This document shows positions 21,149-30,945 of a stretch of DNA of 64,000 bases, piece by piece (position 1 is the stretch's first letter; each line of letters opens with the position of its first letter). This DNA comes from Mauremys mutica (Eukaryota; Chordata; Testudines; Geoemydidae). Location of the stretch: contig NC_059079.1 in NCBI RefSeq assembly GCF_020497125.1, positions 52,401,114-52,465,113 on the forward strand, read 5' to 3'. Under the pieces are notes generated by a model. That model saw only the letters and a program-made list of their open reading frames with translations. It did no database searches and was not told the DNA's origin. Position numbers and translations under genes: made by a program.

Positions 21149-22030
21149 TGTCACAAAGTTCCTCCTCTACCTGGGTGGGTCCTGTGCTTATTGGCAGATT
21201 TGCTCACCTTAGTGATCTTCCCCTCTGGTGGAACCCACAGTCTGGGTCTGATCAGGAGTTGGGAGGTCTGGGGGGAACCCAGGCCTGCCCTCTACTCTGG
21301 GTTCCAGCCCAGGGCCCTGTGGATTGCAGCTGTCTATAGTGCCTCGTGTAACAGCTGCATGACAGCTACAACTCCCTGGGCTACTTCCCCATGGCCTCCT
21401 CCAAACACCTTCTTTAGCCTCACCACAGGACCTTCCTCCTGGTGTCTGATAATGCTTGTACTCCTTAGTCCTCCAGCAGCACACCCTCTCACTCTCAGCT
21501 CCTTGCACCTCTTGCCAGGGGTGGCTCCAGGCCCCAGCATGCCAAGCGCGTGCTTGGGGTGGCAAGCCACGGGGGTGCTCTGCCAGCGTCGCGAGGGCGG
21601 CAGGCAGGCTGCCTTCAGCGGCTTGCCTGCAGAGGGTCCGCTGGTCCCGCGGCTTCGGCACGCCTGCGGGAGGTCCGCCGAAGCCGTGGGACCAGCAGAC
21701 CCTCTGCAGACAAACCACCGGAGGCAGCTTGCCTGCCATGATTGGGGCAAGAAAATCCTTAGAGCCACCCCAGCCTCTTGCTCCTATCTCCTCACATGCC
21801 CCGCACAAACTGAAGTGAGCTCCTTTTTAAACCCAGGTGCCCTGATTAGGCTGCCTTGATTGGCTGCAGGTGTTCTAATCAGCCTGTCTGCCTTCATTGG
21901 TTCTAGCAGGTTCCTGATTACTCTATGCAGCCCCTGCTCTGGTCACTCAGGGAACAGAAAACTACTCATCCAGTGACCAGTATATTTGCCCTCTACCAGA
22001 CTCCTGTACTCCACTGGCTTGGGTCTGTCA
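21149..22030 (-). mobile_element. Solo LTR of a retrovirus-like element, interrupted by a hAT
   Basis: Read on the minus strand it starts TGACAGACCCAAGCC and ends CTTTGTGACA, giving TG...CA ends. A TATA-like tttaaaaagg lies near 21825. Without the nested hAT (21516-21773 plus an 8-bp duplication) it is about 616 bases. No internal region or second LTR follows, so it is probably a solo LTR left by recombination. I recall the family from turtles; its flanking duplication is not evident. Confidence 0.65.
21516..21773. mobile_element. hAT element, 258 bp, nested in the LTR
   Basis: Starts CAGGGGTGGCTCC and ends AGAGCCACCCCAG. The exact 8-bp direct repeat CCTCTTGC lies at 21508-21515 and 21774-21781, within the LTR. 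The interior has 31-nt arms at 21629-21659 and 21677-21707 with only two mismatches, a strong hairpin. The right half of another copy is at 13325-13580. Confidence 0.95.
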
Positions 22031-22353
22031 CCGCTGTTATAGCCCCCTTTCCAGTGTTGGATCAGCACAAATGAGCTGTATTTTAATAAAGAATCACTGT
22101 GTGTGCGCACGCTACTGTAATAGAAACAAACTCATTATTATTACTAAAGTTGGGAGGAGGGGCAGGTGGGCAAAGTCATCTTTGCTAAGTGGGGAAATAA
22201 CTAGGGAGTACTGCATACCCCATCACAGCATTGCTCCCACTGAACTAGTCTCACAGTGCATATAATGAAGGCCCCTATCCTTTTTGCCCATGCACAGCCT
22301 AAATATCAAACTGCGTGCTGGACAGCAAGTGGTAGAGGAATCCTCCTCCCAGA
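22031..22353. other. No feature seen
   Basis: Short unique stretch between the LTR and a MITE. Confidence 0.5.
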
Positions 22354-22624
22354 CCTGAGAGACTACATCCACACAGCCCGCAGCAGTGAGTTGCAGAGCC
22401 CCAGCTGACAGACTTGGGCTTGTGCTATGGTGCTACAAATAGCTGTGTAGATACTTGGGCTCAGGCTGGAACTACAGCTCTGAAGCCTAGAGTCAGGGGT
22501 GGGCTTCAGATCCTGAGCTGCAATGTTTGCACAGCTATTTTTAATGCTGTGGAGAAAGTCTGAGTGTTGACCCAGGCTATGCAACTCACGGCTGTGGGTT
22601 ACTGCTCGCTGCATAGACATACCC
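22354..22624. mobile_element. Fold-back MITE
   Basis: The right end reads gcatagacataccctga; the left end is the diverged inverse (gactacatccacac). Inside, agctgtgtagatacttgggc pairs loosely with the right half. It is the same family as 28830-29121 and 38846-39118. Confidence 0.6.
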
Positions 22625-22750
22625 TGAGTGGCTGTGGAGCCACTCTGTCAACACAACTGAAGCCCAATGCAGAGGGTTGTGTTGTATTTGCCCATAGGGC
22701 AAACCCGATATGTGGTTTAAAATGATACTTTCTACAGCTGCACATTTTGA

Positions 22751-22837
22751 ACCAGATTTTTAGCTGGTGTAAGTCTGTGTAGTTACATTTACTTCAGTGG
22801 AGCTTTTTTCCATGTACACCAGGTGGGAATCTGGCTC
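22751..22837. repeat. Short palindromic interspersed repeat
   Basis: The arms accagatttttagctggtgt and acaccaggtgggaatctggc surround acttcagtggagc. Fold-back repeat of the kind also at 36177-36220. Confidence 0.6.
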
Positions 22838-23197
22838 TTTGTTTTTCATTTTCTAAGCACTTTCTAACCAATAAGAGTCCTTTAAAAACTGAGCCATGTG
22901 AGGGATAAGTAAGAAATCAATTAAGAAAAACTCTACAAGTCTTCAATGGAGTTTCTTTACTCCAAAGTCCGTGGTGTTCTCAGCCTCTTTGCTCACATAT
23001 ATATTGTGCACCTAGATCCACACATCTTGTTACATATTTACATTGTCATTACTGGCTCATCAGGATTTATAGCATATAGCCTTAAGGTCATGTTAATAGA
23101 ATGCTACCCCATAGAATGGATACTTTGTAACCTCAGGTACTCAAGTGAAGAACAGCCTTTTGTAATACTCCAGTGGAAACAAAATTTTGAATCATCT
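22838..23197. other. No feature seen
   Basis: AT-rich spacer. Confidence 0.5.
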
Positions 23198-23205
23198 TTC
23201 TAGAG

Positions 23206-23829
23206 CAGAGGTGGGCAAACTACGGCCTGTGGGCCACATCTGGCCCATGGGACTGTCCTGCCTGGCCCCTGAGCTCCCGGCCTGGGAGGCTAGCCCCCGA
23301 CTCCTCCTCTGCTGTCCCCCCTTCCCCGCAGCCTCAGCTCACTTGCTCCACCGTCAATGCAATGCTCTGAGCGGTGGGGCCGTGAGCTCCTGGGGCAGCG
23401 CAGCTGCAGATCCCGTCCTGACCTGGTGCTCTGAGCTGCATGGTGGTGGTGGTGGCAGCATGGCCCGGCTCCAGCCGGTGGGGTGGCTGTAGCACCACCA
23501 GCCACCAGTGCTCCAGGCAGCATGGTAAGGGGGCACGGAGTCGGGGGTGTGGATAGGGGTCGGGGCAGTCGGGGAGGGCACAGGAGGTTGAATGGGGGCA
23601 GGAGTCCCGCGGGCCAGTCGGGAAGGAGGGGAGTGAATGGGGCAGCAGGAGGCAGTCAGGGGCAGGAGTCCCGGGGGGCCATCAGGGAACAGGGGGGTTG
23701 GATGGGGCAGGAGTCCAGGGGGGCAGATAGGAGATGGAGGCCAGGCCACGATCCCCTCCCCTAACCGGCCCTCCATACAATTTACGAAACCCAGTGTGGA
23801 CCTCAGGCCAAAAAGTTTGCCCACCTCTG
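23206..23829. mobile_element. Non-autonomous hAT element, 624 bp
   Basis: The termini CAGAGGTGGGCAAACT and AGTTTGCCCACCTCTG are perfect inverses. The flanks ttctagag (23198-23205) and ttccagag (23830-23837) are an 8-bp duplication with one change. The body is GC-rich with a G-rich tract at 23525-23740. Its long open frames on both strands (up to 177 codons) show no conserved domain. Confidence 0.95.
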
Positions 23830-23837
23830 TTCCAGAG

Positions 23838-24853
23838 CATGCCCTCTCTCTATTGACATGACTTGATTTTTTTTCTAGAAAAAACAAACTTTCATTTAGC
23901 AGCTTCAGCCTTCATAAATCTACTTTTACATTTCGATTTAGAAAAACTTCAGGCCTAACTTTGAGATCTCAATGCCTTCTGTTCCATTCTTTAAGGGTGA
24001 AAATTTTCTAAAGTGTTTTTAGTCAATGATTCATGTATTTTTGCCTCTATTGACTGAGCAGCATGTTAAGAATTATTTCAAGTGGTTCTGGTGACTTCAC
24101 CATCAAACCCAAGAAGGAACATTGCTGGAACCTAAAACACTTCTCCGCTGTAGAATTATTTCTATGTAAATCACAAAGTCCATTCGTGACAGTTTTCAGC
24201 ATGAAAACTACTTGAATGGAAATATTGTGTGAGCGCTGCTCTCACACTAAAATTGATTGACACATTTAAAGTACTTATAATGGCTTGGCAATTTCACCTC
24301 TGAGCCTACTTCTCAGTTCCCACTTAAGTCCAACAGCAAGTCTTGAGGTCCTTGCTCAGGCAAACTCTCATTGAAATTTTAGGAGTCATGAACTTCATGA
24401 CTGGTAGGCAGCTGGCAATCCTCAAAACAGGGCTTATGAGCAACATAGGCTCTGCACTGGATTGAATCCATCCAAATGTTTGTAAACACACAGATCCTGA
24501 AATGGATGTGGCTCTATAAGTGCAGGGTATTATGTCATTTTATTCATTATTATATGACAGCACTGATCACACACACTTTGAAAAGAAAAAATGTATTGTC
24601 AACAAGTTGTGTTAGGATTATTGCAAACTGACTTTATAGCTGGTAAAGTTTAAAGTGCTGCTATTTGGTATCATTAATTGAAGCTATATATATCCTTAAA
24701 TCCATCCACTACCATCCTGTTTATTCTTAAGTACGTAGGAGATTACCTGAAAAAGTAAACTGAAATGTGAAGCAAGCATGCCACCCAGTGCTATGGTAGC
24801 CAGTGCTAACTGAACAAAACATTGGGACCAGGATTTCATGAAAGTGCACTTAC
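23838..24853. other. No confirmed feature
   Basis: AT-rich. A fragment near 24345-24375 (gaggtccttgctcaggcaaac) resembles a common amniote palindromic repeat. No gene seen. Confidence 0.45.
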
Positions 24854-25013
24854 CCTGCTACTAGCTAAAGGCTTTTTAGTGGGAATTTGACTCAAATCCT
24901 TAATCCAATTCAGAATCTTTAATCTTCTATGAGGTTCAAGAACATTTTTGTGATGGACCTCCCTCACTCCTGAATATTTGCTGCCTTCTTTAACATCCTG
25001 ATTTTGGCAGGGA
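24854..25013 (-). other. Candidate internal exon
   Basis: On the minus strand a strong donor, CAGG|GTAAGT, ends an open frame of over 100 codons (24836-25171). A possible acceptor, a pyrimidine-rich stretch ending ttccag, lies just before 25013, giving a 160-base exon. The peptide includes VREVHHKNVLEPHRRLKIL and DLSQIPTKKPL, which read like real protein. I cannot name a family. A chance frame with a chance GTAAGT is quite possible. Confidence 0.25.
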
Positions 25014-25250
25014 CTGGAAGAGTGGATATTAAAACACCATAGATCTAATTTCATAGTATTCACACAACTCTGCTGGAAACAAGTAGTACTGGAAATCTCA
25101 TAATAGCCTCTTAAAATTCCTTCCAATTTCAAGACTAAAAGTCTACATATATGCTTAATATGCTCTTGCATTTTTGTGGGTGCATCTTTTGAAAATGAGG
25201 GTGATTATATATGTTTAAGAGTAATAATATTTGGGAGATTACCACTTATT

Positions 25251-25264
25251 TCTCTCTCTCTCTC
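25251..25264 (+). repeat. (TC)7 dinucleotide run
   Basis: Seven tc units; a minor microsatellite. Confidence 0.9.
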
Positions 25265-26427
25265 AGAAACCAGCAACATTTAAATAAAGCTCAGATTTAT
25301 GTATTATGAAACAACCACACACTGCTAGCTAATCATAAACCAAATAAGAGGGGAAATGTACGATCAAAAACAACACCAGAGTTGAAAACCCAAAGATAAA
25401 AACATAGAAGGGAAGGGAATAAAGAAAAGCAAGCGTTTAAATCCGGATGAAGCACAATGGTCCAATGCAGGCATTAGTAGTAATGTGTGTCTAAATCAGT
25501 AACAAATATTGTCCCAGACATCACAGAAGTGCATTCCCATTGGAGCCTATTTGGTTTATATCCCTTTCACTAACAAAGTCTGAATAAGTGAGTTTCTCCA
25601 TGCAGCCTCTGTTCTTCACCTTGTGAATTGGCTAGTGGAATCTCAGGTCTCTATGGTTTGACATTAATGATTTTCAGTAGATTCATTCTTTGGGTCATAT
25701 TCATGGAGGTTTTGTGTCAAAATATTGTAAGGAACTAAGAATAATGAAAATATTAATTTGATTAAAGACACATTCATCTAATGGAAAATGCTCTGTTTGA
25801 AGCTAAAGATTTCTTTGGTGTATTTGAAGCACTAAAATTGTAGTTTTATTATAGTGATTAGAAAGTCAAACTGACTAGAAACATAAATCAAGCTTCATAG
25901 TCATTTTTCATTACTAAAAATAAACACACAGCATAGACCATGAAAAATAAATTACAATTTTAAAATTCTTTCAGTTTTAATAATACAAGCATTATAACTA
26001 CCACAAGATCTGTCTGATAACCAGAAATTCACATTACCAAAATGTTATGAGAAAGATGTTCTGATGAGATTTTCGGTCCAGTTGTATAGATGCAAGGGAT
26101 TTGAACAATTCAGATATGCTTCGGAGGAGCAGGCAAAATTTGTTTGCTCATCCAAACCTACAGACCTTCTAAAGTTCCCCAGTTAGAAGTAATAACATCA
26201 CAATAATAAGACTCAGTTTTGAAAATCCTGGGCGCGCCTCTGTCCAGAATTATGCTTGCAGTTCTCAAAGGAATTCTGAGAGTCATCATTTATTATTGCA
26301 AGTGTCTGTCTCAGGAAATGGAAGAGCACGATTTCTTTGTGAATAGCACCCTCTACATCTGAGAACTAAATATTTGAGTAGAGTGTGCAGAAGCAGTTCA
26401 TGATGGTCAGACATATCAATTGTTCAT
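25265..26427. other. No feature seen
   Basis: Low-GC unique sequence. Nothing recognised. Confidence 0.5.
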
Positions 26428-26584
26428 TTAGTCAAAACTGTTAATTGTGCTGTCACAAGGCAGGAGACCTGTCTCAGACAGAACTTTGTGCCGCTCCTCT
26501 GTAAAAGCTACTGGAGATTCATGGATGACATGCAGGGAGATATACTCTGCCTCCAGGAAGGTGGGCACCTTGCGCAGACATTCA
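26428..26584 (-). other. Candidate terminal exon or gene relic
   Basis: On the minus strand a long pyrimidine-rich tract ends in gtgcag at 26585, a good acceptor. It is followed by about 50 open codons and TAA (26428-26430). The peptide includes RKVPTFLEAEYISLHVIH and EERHKVLSETGLLPC. Local GC and third-base choice look more coding-like than the surroundings. The acceptor side abuts a SINE whose pyrimidine-rich tail could mimic a splice site. Family not recognised. Confidence 0.3.
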
Positions 26585-26762
26585 CTGCACAATTTAAAAT
26601 AGGCAAAACAGACAGAGGATAGGAAGAAAGGAAGAATCATGATCTTCATTTCACAGATGCGGAACAAAACACAGCGAGATTAAGTGACTTGCCCTAAATC
26701 ACAAAAGGAGTTAGTAGCAAAGCCAAGAATAAAACCTGGATATCCCAAGTCTCAGTCCAATA
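26585..26762 (-). mobile_element. MIR-like SINE
   Basis: In reverse orientation: a head with tcccaagtctcagtcc, then tgacttgccctaaatcac (the inverse of the gggcaagtcactt core), then attcacagatgcgg (the inverse of the ctgtaaaatg segment). Confidence 0.7.
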
Positions 26763-28276
26763 AATTTCCAGCAGACCATCTTTTCTTGTGCTTGAATTTG
26801 CTCTCTTATTTTCCCTTGTAGTTAAACATGTGGTTTTATTTCCATTAACACTATAAGGGTTATTTTAATGAATACATAGATTTGACTTAAGTTGAATACA
26901 TGTCTAATAAGCATGATTGTGACTTGAAAGTAGTAACAGACAAATGGCACTTGAAAATGTTACTCACAGAGGTTCTCATTTGAAGTGACCCCAGGAATTG
27001 AAATACTTTTCTGAAGTATGTTCAGACTAGCCAAATCTGCTGAAACCTCAGAACCAAATTGGAAATATCACAAGAACAGATTCCCTCACAAGATTCCTGG
27101 TACATCAGGTTTCTTGACTAGCTGGAATCTTTAGAAGCACAGCTGCTCTTATAGCATGTAATACATCCACTACCATTCCAACACTGTAGCTACTAGTTCA
27201 GAGTCATTACAATGGGAAATGATGATGGAGTGGGGTGGAAGAGTTTAGCCAAACATTGTAGACTATCAAAGTTTGGTTTGGTTCTACAGGAAATACCAGT
27301 AGTCCAGGATCAAGGCGAGAAGCGGTCTTCTTTTTTGTGTGTGTTTGTGTGTGTGTGTGTATGGGGGACGGTGTTACCCATCCCTACCGACCATTCAAAA
27401 AAGCTGAATGTTATAGCAAGATTTAGAAGACCAGTGTAGAAAGTCATGCAAACCGCTATTGTCGTGTTAATGATGAAAAACACCAACACTTTAGTTTAAT
27501 GTTGAATTAAAATGAAGGTCTTGTGCACTTTATGGGGATGGTTATTGGCAAGGCTTCTGCCTCAGCATGTTATTCTGACTTCAAATGTTGTTTTTATTCT
27601 CTGCTTAGCTGTGATGTTTCCAGGATATGACATGCCTGTAAGATATATTTTCAAGTATGTTATAGACTATGCTGTAGGGCTGATAGGCAGCTGGTGACAG
27701 AATAAAAGGTCATTTTGAAAGTTGGATGTTAATGTATTCCATTTTTCATCACTGGGCACATTAGCTTGTCTAATGTATTATGTAAAATGTTTAGCTTTAT
27801 TAGTTATTAGTTACTAGAACACAGCTGCTGGCTCACTCAGTGATGAGTTAGGAATGTGCCTGGTGGAGAAACTGCAAGGCTGAAGCTTGGAATAGGATCA
27901 CAGACGAGCAATTTAAAATCATGTGCATATCTTTCAGTGCAAACACTGTTGAGAAGGAATACTGTATTTGTATGGAGAATATTGTTCATATAATGTCCCC
28001 AGATTTGTAGCAAATATAACAAATTAGGGCATGCATGGAGGGGGATCTTTGTATTTATGCATGTATTTTTAAAAGCAATGTAACTGGCTTAGGGAGCTGT
28101 GGAGTTGAAATAATATGAATTCTGATCTTCTCATGGTACCTCACTTCCTGGATGGTGGGAATTCTGTACAAAATCTCAGTGTCAGGCTCATAAATGGCTC
28201 CAAAGGGCAATAAGAGATCATGCAAAACAAACACAAATTGAAATAGGGGACTATTTGGGATTATTAGATATTATTT
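26763..28276. other. No gene seen; (GT)n at 27336-27360
   Basis: About 1.5 kb without repeat families that I recognise, apart from a short interrupted gt run. Confidence 0.5.
27336..27360 (+). repeat. (GT)n microsatellite, interrupted
   Basis: About twelve gt units with one ttt interruption. Confidence 0.9.
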
Positions 28277-28342
28277 AATCCAAATCCCACTGAAATCAAT
28301 GGAAAGACATCTAGAGAGTTCAGTGGACTTTGGGTCAGGCCT
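28277..28342. repeat. Short palindromic interspersed repeat
   Basis: Arms aatccaaatcccactg and cagtggactttgggtcagg. Same family as 12741-12806. Confidence 0.5.
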
Positions 28343-28829
28343 AGGCTCATGGGAAATCATTCAAAAGGAAAGAATTCTTAGATAGCATAGGCAAAATGTG
28401 TGTGAATAAAGTAATGCTCAGCTGAACCTTTGCCCCAAACTCAAAGTGAAAGACTTCATTTGAAGATCAAAAAAGTTGGGACTATTATTAGTACCTAGTC
28501 TCTCTACTTATATATTGTGCTAGGTACCATACAAACACAGAAATGTACTGATCTCAACTGTATTGCCATCTACTCACCACAGTAAATGTCATGGAAACAT
28601 TTGTAAAGGCAGCACAGATGTACGTGTGGTCCAAGGTAGGGAGAGTGCCTTTGGATTCAGATAAGAGCCCTCATTTTAGGGATTTGCCAAAGATCTGTGG
28701 ACTATTTGAATAAGCCTGTCCCTCTCATGTTAAACAAATGTTGCTCCTGTAACTTCCTTTACTAGGATGTGTAATGACTATCAGAAGCAGGCTTAAAGTT
28801 CGTAAGAAATCTGCAAGAGATGCACATTT

Positions 28830-29121
28830 AGGGCATCTACACAGGACAAAAAAAGTAGCAAGTCTTACAGCCTGGGTCAGTTGACTAAGGCTCATGTTAT
28901 GGGGCTAAAGATAGCTGTGTAAATGTTTGGGCTCAGCCTAGAGCAAGAGCTCTGAAACCCTGCGGGGAAAGGGGGAGGAAGAGGGTCTCAGAGCCCAGGC
29001 TCCAGCCTGAACCCGAATGTCTACACTGCTATTTTTAGCCCCCTAGTGCGAGCTTAACTCAGTTGACCTGGGCTCAGACTCACTGCCATGGTTTTTGTTT
29101 TTAGAGTGTAGATGTACCCTT
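28830..29121. mobile_element. Fold-back MITE, ~290 bp
   Basis: The ends agggcatctacac and gtgtagatgtaccct are inverted, and the two halves are largely inverse along their length (ttgactaaggctcatg against gagcttaactcagttgac; tgggctcagcctagagc against gctccagcctgaaccc). Related copies lie at 22354-22624 and 38846-39118. Confidence 0.7.
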
Positions 29122-29524
29122 GGGCCCTGTGCAAACACTGCAGATCAACGTCACTGACAGCACACTTTGGTCCAATGAATCGCAATGGTGCTATATAAAC
29201 CAAATTCTAGTCTTCCAGAAGCACAATCCCACAGTATCATTATTGTATATATTTATTTTCAGAGTACAACATATATAGTAATATTTTCTTCAGGAGCTTT
29301 TGGAAAACCTGATTTTACTCCTCACTCTAGCAGCTGTCACACTAAATGAAGGAAGAGCTATTACATGTAGGCACAATCTGATGGGGAGCTGAGGTATCAG
29401 TACTCCCATTAACTCGAGTGGAAAATAAAGGCACTAAAGCCCAAATTTTTAAGAGGTAATTAGTCACTGATCTGTGCAGTAGTTTAAGGCCTCAAGCCAC
29501 ATTTGTGAAGGTACTGAGGAGTAC
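29122..29524. other. No feature seen
   Basis: AT-rich spacer. Confidence 0.5.
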
Positions 29525-29658
29525 TAAAGATGCAGATAGGCATCTAGGGAGATTTTCAAAAGTGTCTAAACACCTAAATCTCATTGATTTGACTGAGTTA
29601 GGCACCTAGAGACTTTTGAAAATCCCTCCCCCCCCCAGCTGCCTATCTGCATCTTTAG
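29525..29658. mobile_element. Fold-back repeat with ~45-bp arms
   Basis: The left arm begins taaagatgcagataggc and the right arm ends gcctatctgcatcttta. The inner arms gattttcaaaagtgtct and agacttttgaaaatc also pair. A C-run (about 29628-29637) interrupts the right arm. It resembles a widespread amniote MITE. Confidence 0.75.
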
Positions 29659-30811
29659 GCTCCTAAATACCTTTACAAGTTTGGCCCCAGGTGACTTAGA
29701 TGACTAAGGAGCTTTATGAGACTTAAACACCAATGTCACTTCTGAAAATGGGACTTAGGCCTTTAAAAATGTCCACCTCACAGGATTGTTCAAGCCCTGT
29801 CTACTGAAAACAGGACTATCCCCATGCCTGTCAGTACCCATGTATCAAATTCTGTCCATATGTTTGGCAGGGAGAAAAAAAAATCAGGCATTTTCTTGTG
29901 AGAAAACACTTAAAAGGTCACCCATTGCTGCCTCTTATTGGCCTCATGGGGCTTTGACTCATGCTCTATGTGCTTCATATCCCCATATATGAAGTCTGAG
30001 GAAATAGTTCCCTACCTCAAAGGGAAATGCATTAATAATTCTCAGGTACATAAATGCTGTGGTGATGGGGAACCAGTAAGTACATACATATCTACCAAAA
30101 TATCTTGGAGGAATAATGTAATTAGGCAAGGTGTTCATAGCAATGACAAGCAGATGGCATTACTCATAAAATGAGGAGAAAAGAAAGTTAACAATCATGC
30201 AAAGTGGTGGGAAAGGACTGAACAGAATGTACTCTATGTAAGTTCCTAACTCCTTCCAGACACAATTTATCCATGGCAAGAAACTGCAATTATTGATTCA
30301 GTGCCACCACATGCTAAGTGGTGACAGTCAGAATGCAACTGGGAACTGAAATGCCTGCTTTCCACACTGGACGCTTTGAAATACAGCTCCTTTACTCCCT
30401 GCAAAAATGTTTTATTAAAACAGTCTCTGTGTGCTGTAAACTAGTGACAGGTGTTATACAAATCAGGATACTTTTTATTCAGCAAACTACTGGATCCTAC
30501 TCAAAGTAACAAGCTAAAAAAATTTTAAAAAAAAAAGAGATCAACATTCCCTCACCAAGAGGAAGGTGCAAAGAAGATATTCTGGCACACATTGTTAATA
30601 CAATTAGTGCTATATAGCTTTCATTGCCTTATTCATTTGTATTTTTTTTTAGTGCTGTAAGATGGCATTGTCATCACATTAAAAAGAGAAATAACCATGC
30701 AGTTTGTGTCTGCGCACAGGCATGGGTGGGGAATTAGAGTGGCATACTTGTACATTATGCAGGTAAATGCATTAACATTCCCTAATACTCCATTCTATCA
30801 CCCATCAGAAT
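29659..30811. other. No confirmed feature
   Basis: A 78-codon plus-strand frame (29938-30174) contains gtaagtac after CCGDGEP, but the preceding bases fit a donor poorly. No family recognised. Confidence 0.45.
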
Positions 30812-30945
30812 TAAGGCTCCAATTCAGCATCCCTTAAGCACCTACCTGATTTTAAGCAGGTGAGTGTTCGCATTGACTTCAGTGAGACCACTGGCATGAT
30901 TTAAATTAAGCACAAATGTAAGCATGTTGCTGGACCAGGGCCCCA
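30812..30945. repeat. Palindromic interspersed repeat
   Basis: Contains cttaagcacctacctg and ttaaattaagcac arms around cattgacttcagtgagacc, and ends accagggcccc. Member of the short fold-back repeat group in this window. Confidence 0.5.

Noticed and set aside
21191..21859. Overlapping open frames of 222, 199 and 144 codons on both strands
   Set aside because: They run across an LTR and a nested hAT, read open on both strands because of GC-rich composition, and contain no recognisable domain.
23354..23887. 177-codon minus-strand frame rich in Pro
   Set aside because: It lies over the hAT element 23206-23829 and beyond its terminus; the composition comes from its G-rich tract.
30060..30080. 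Splice donor gtaagtac in the 29938-30174 frame
   Set aside because: The preceding bases (ccca) fit a donor poorly, and no acceptor or family supports an exon.
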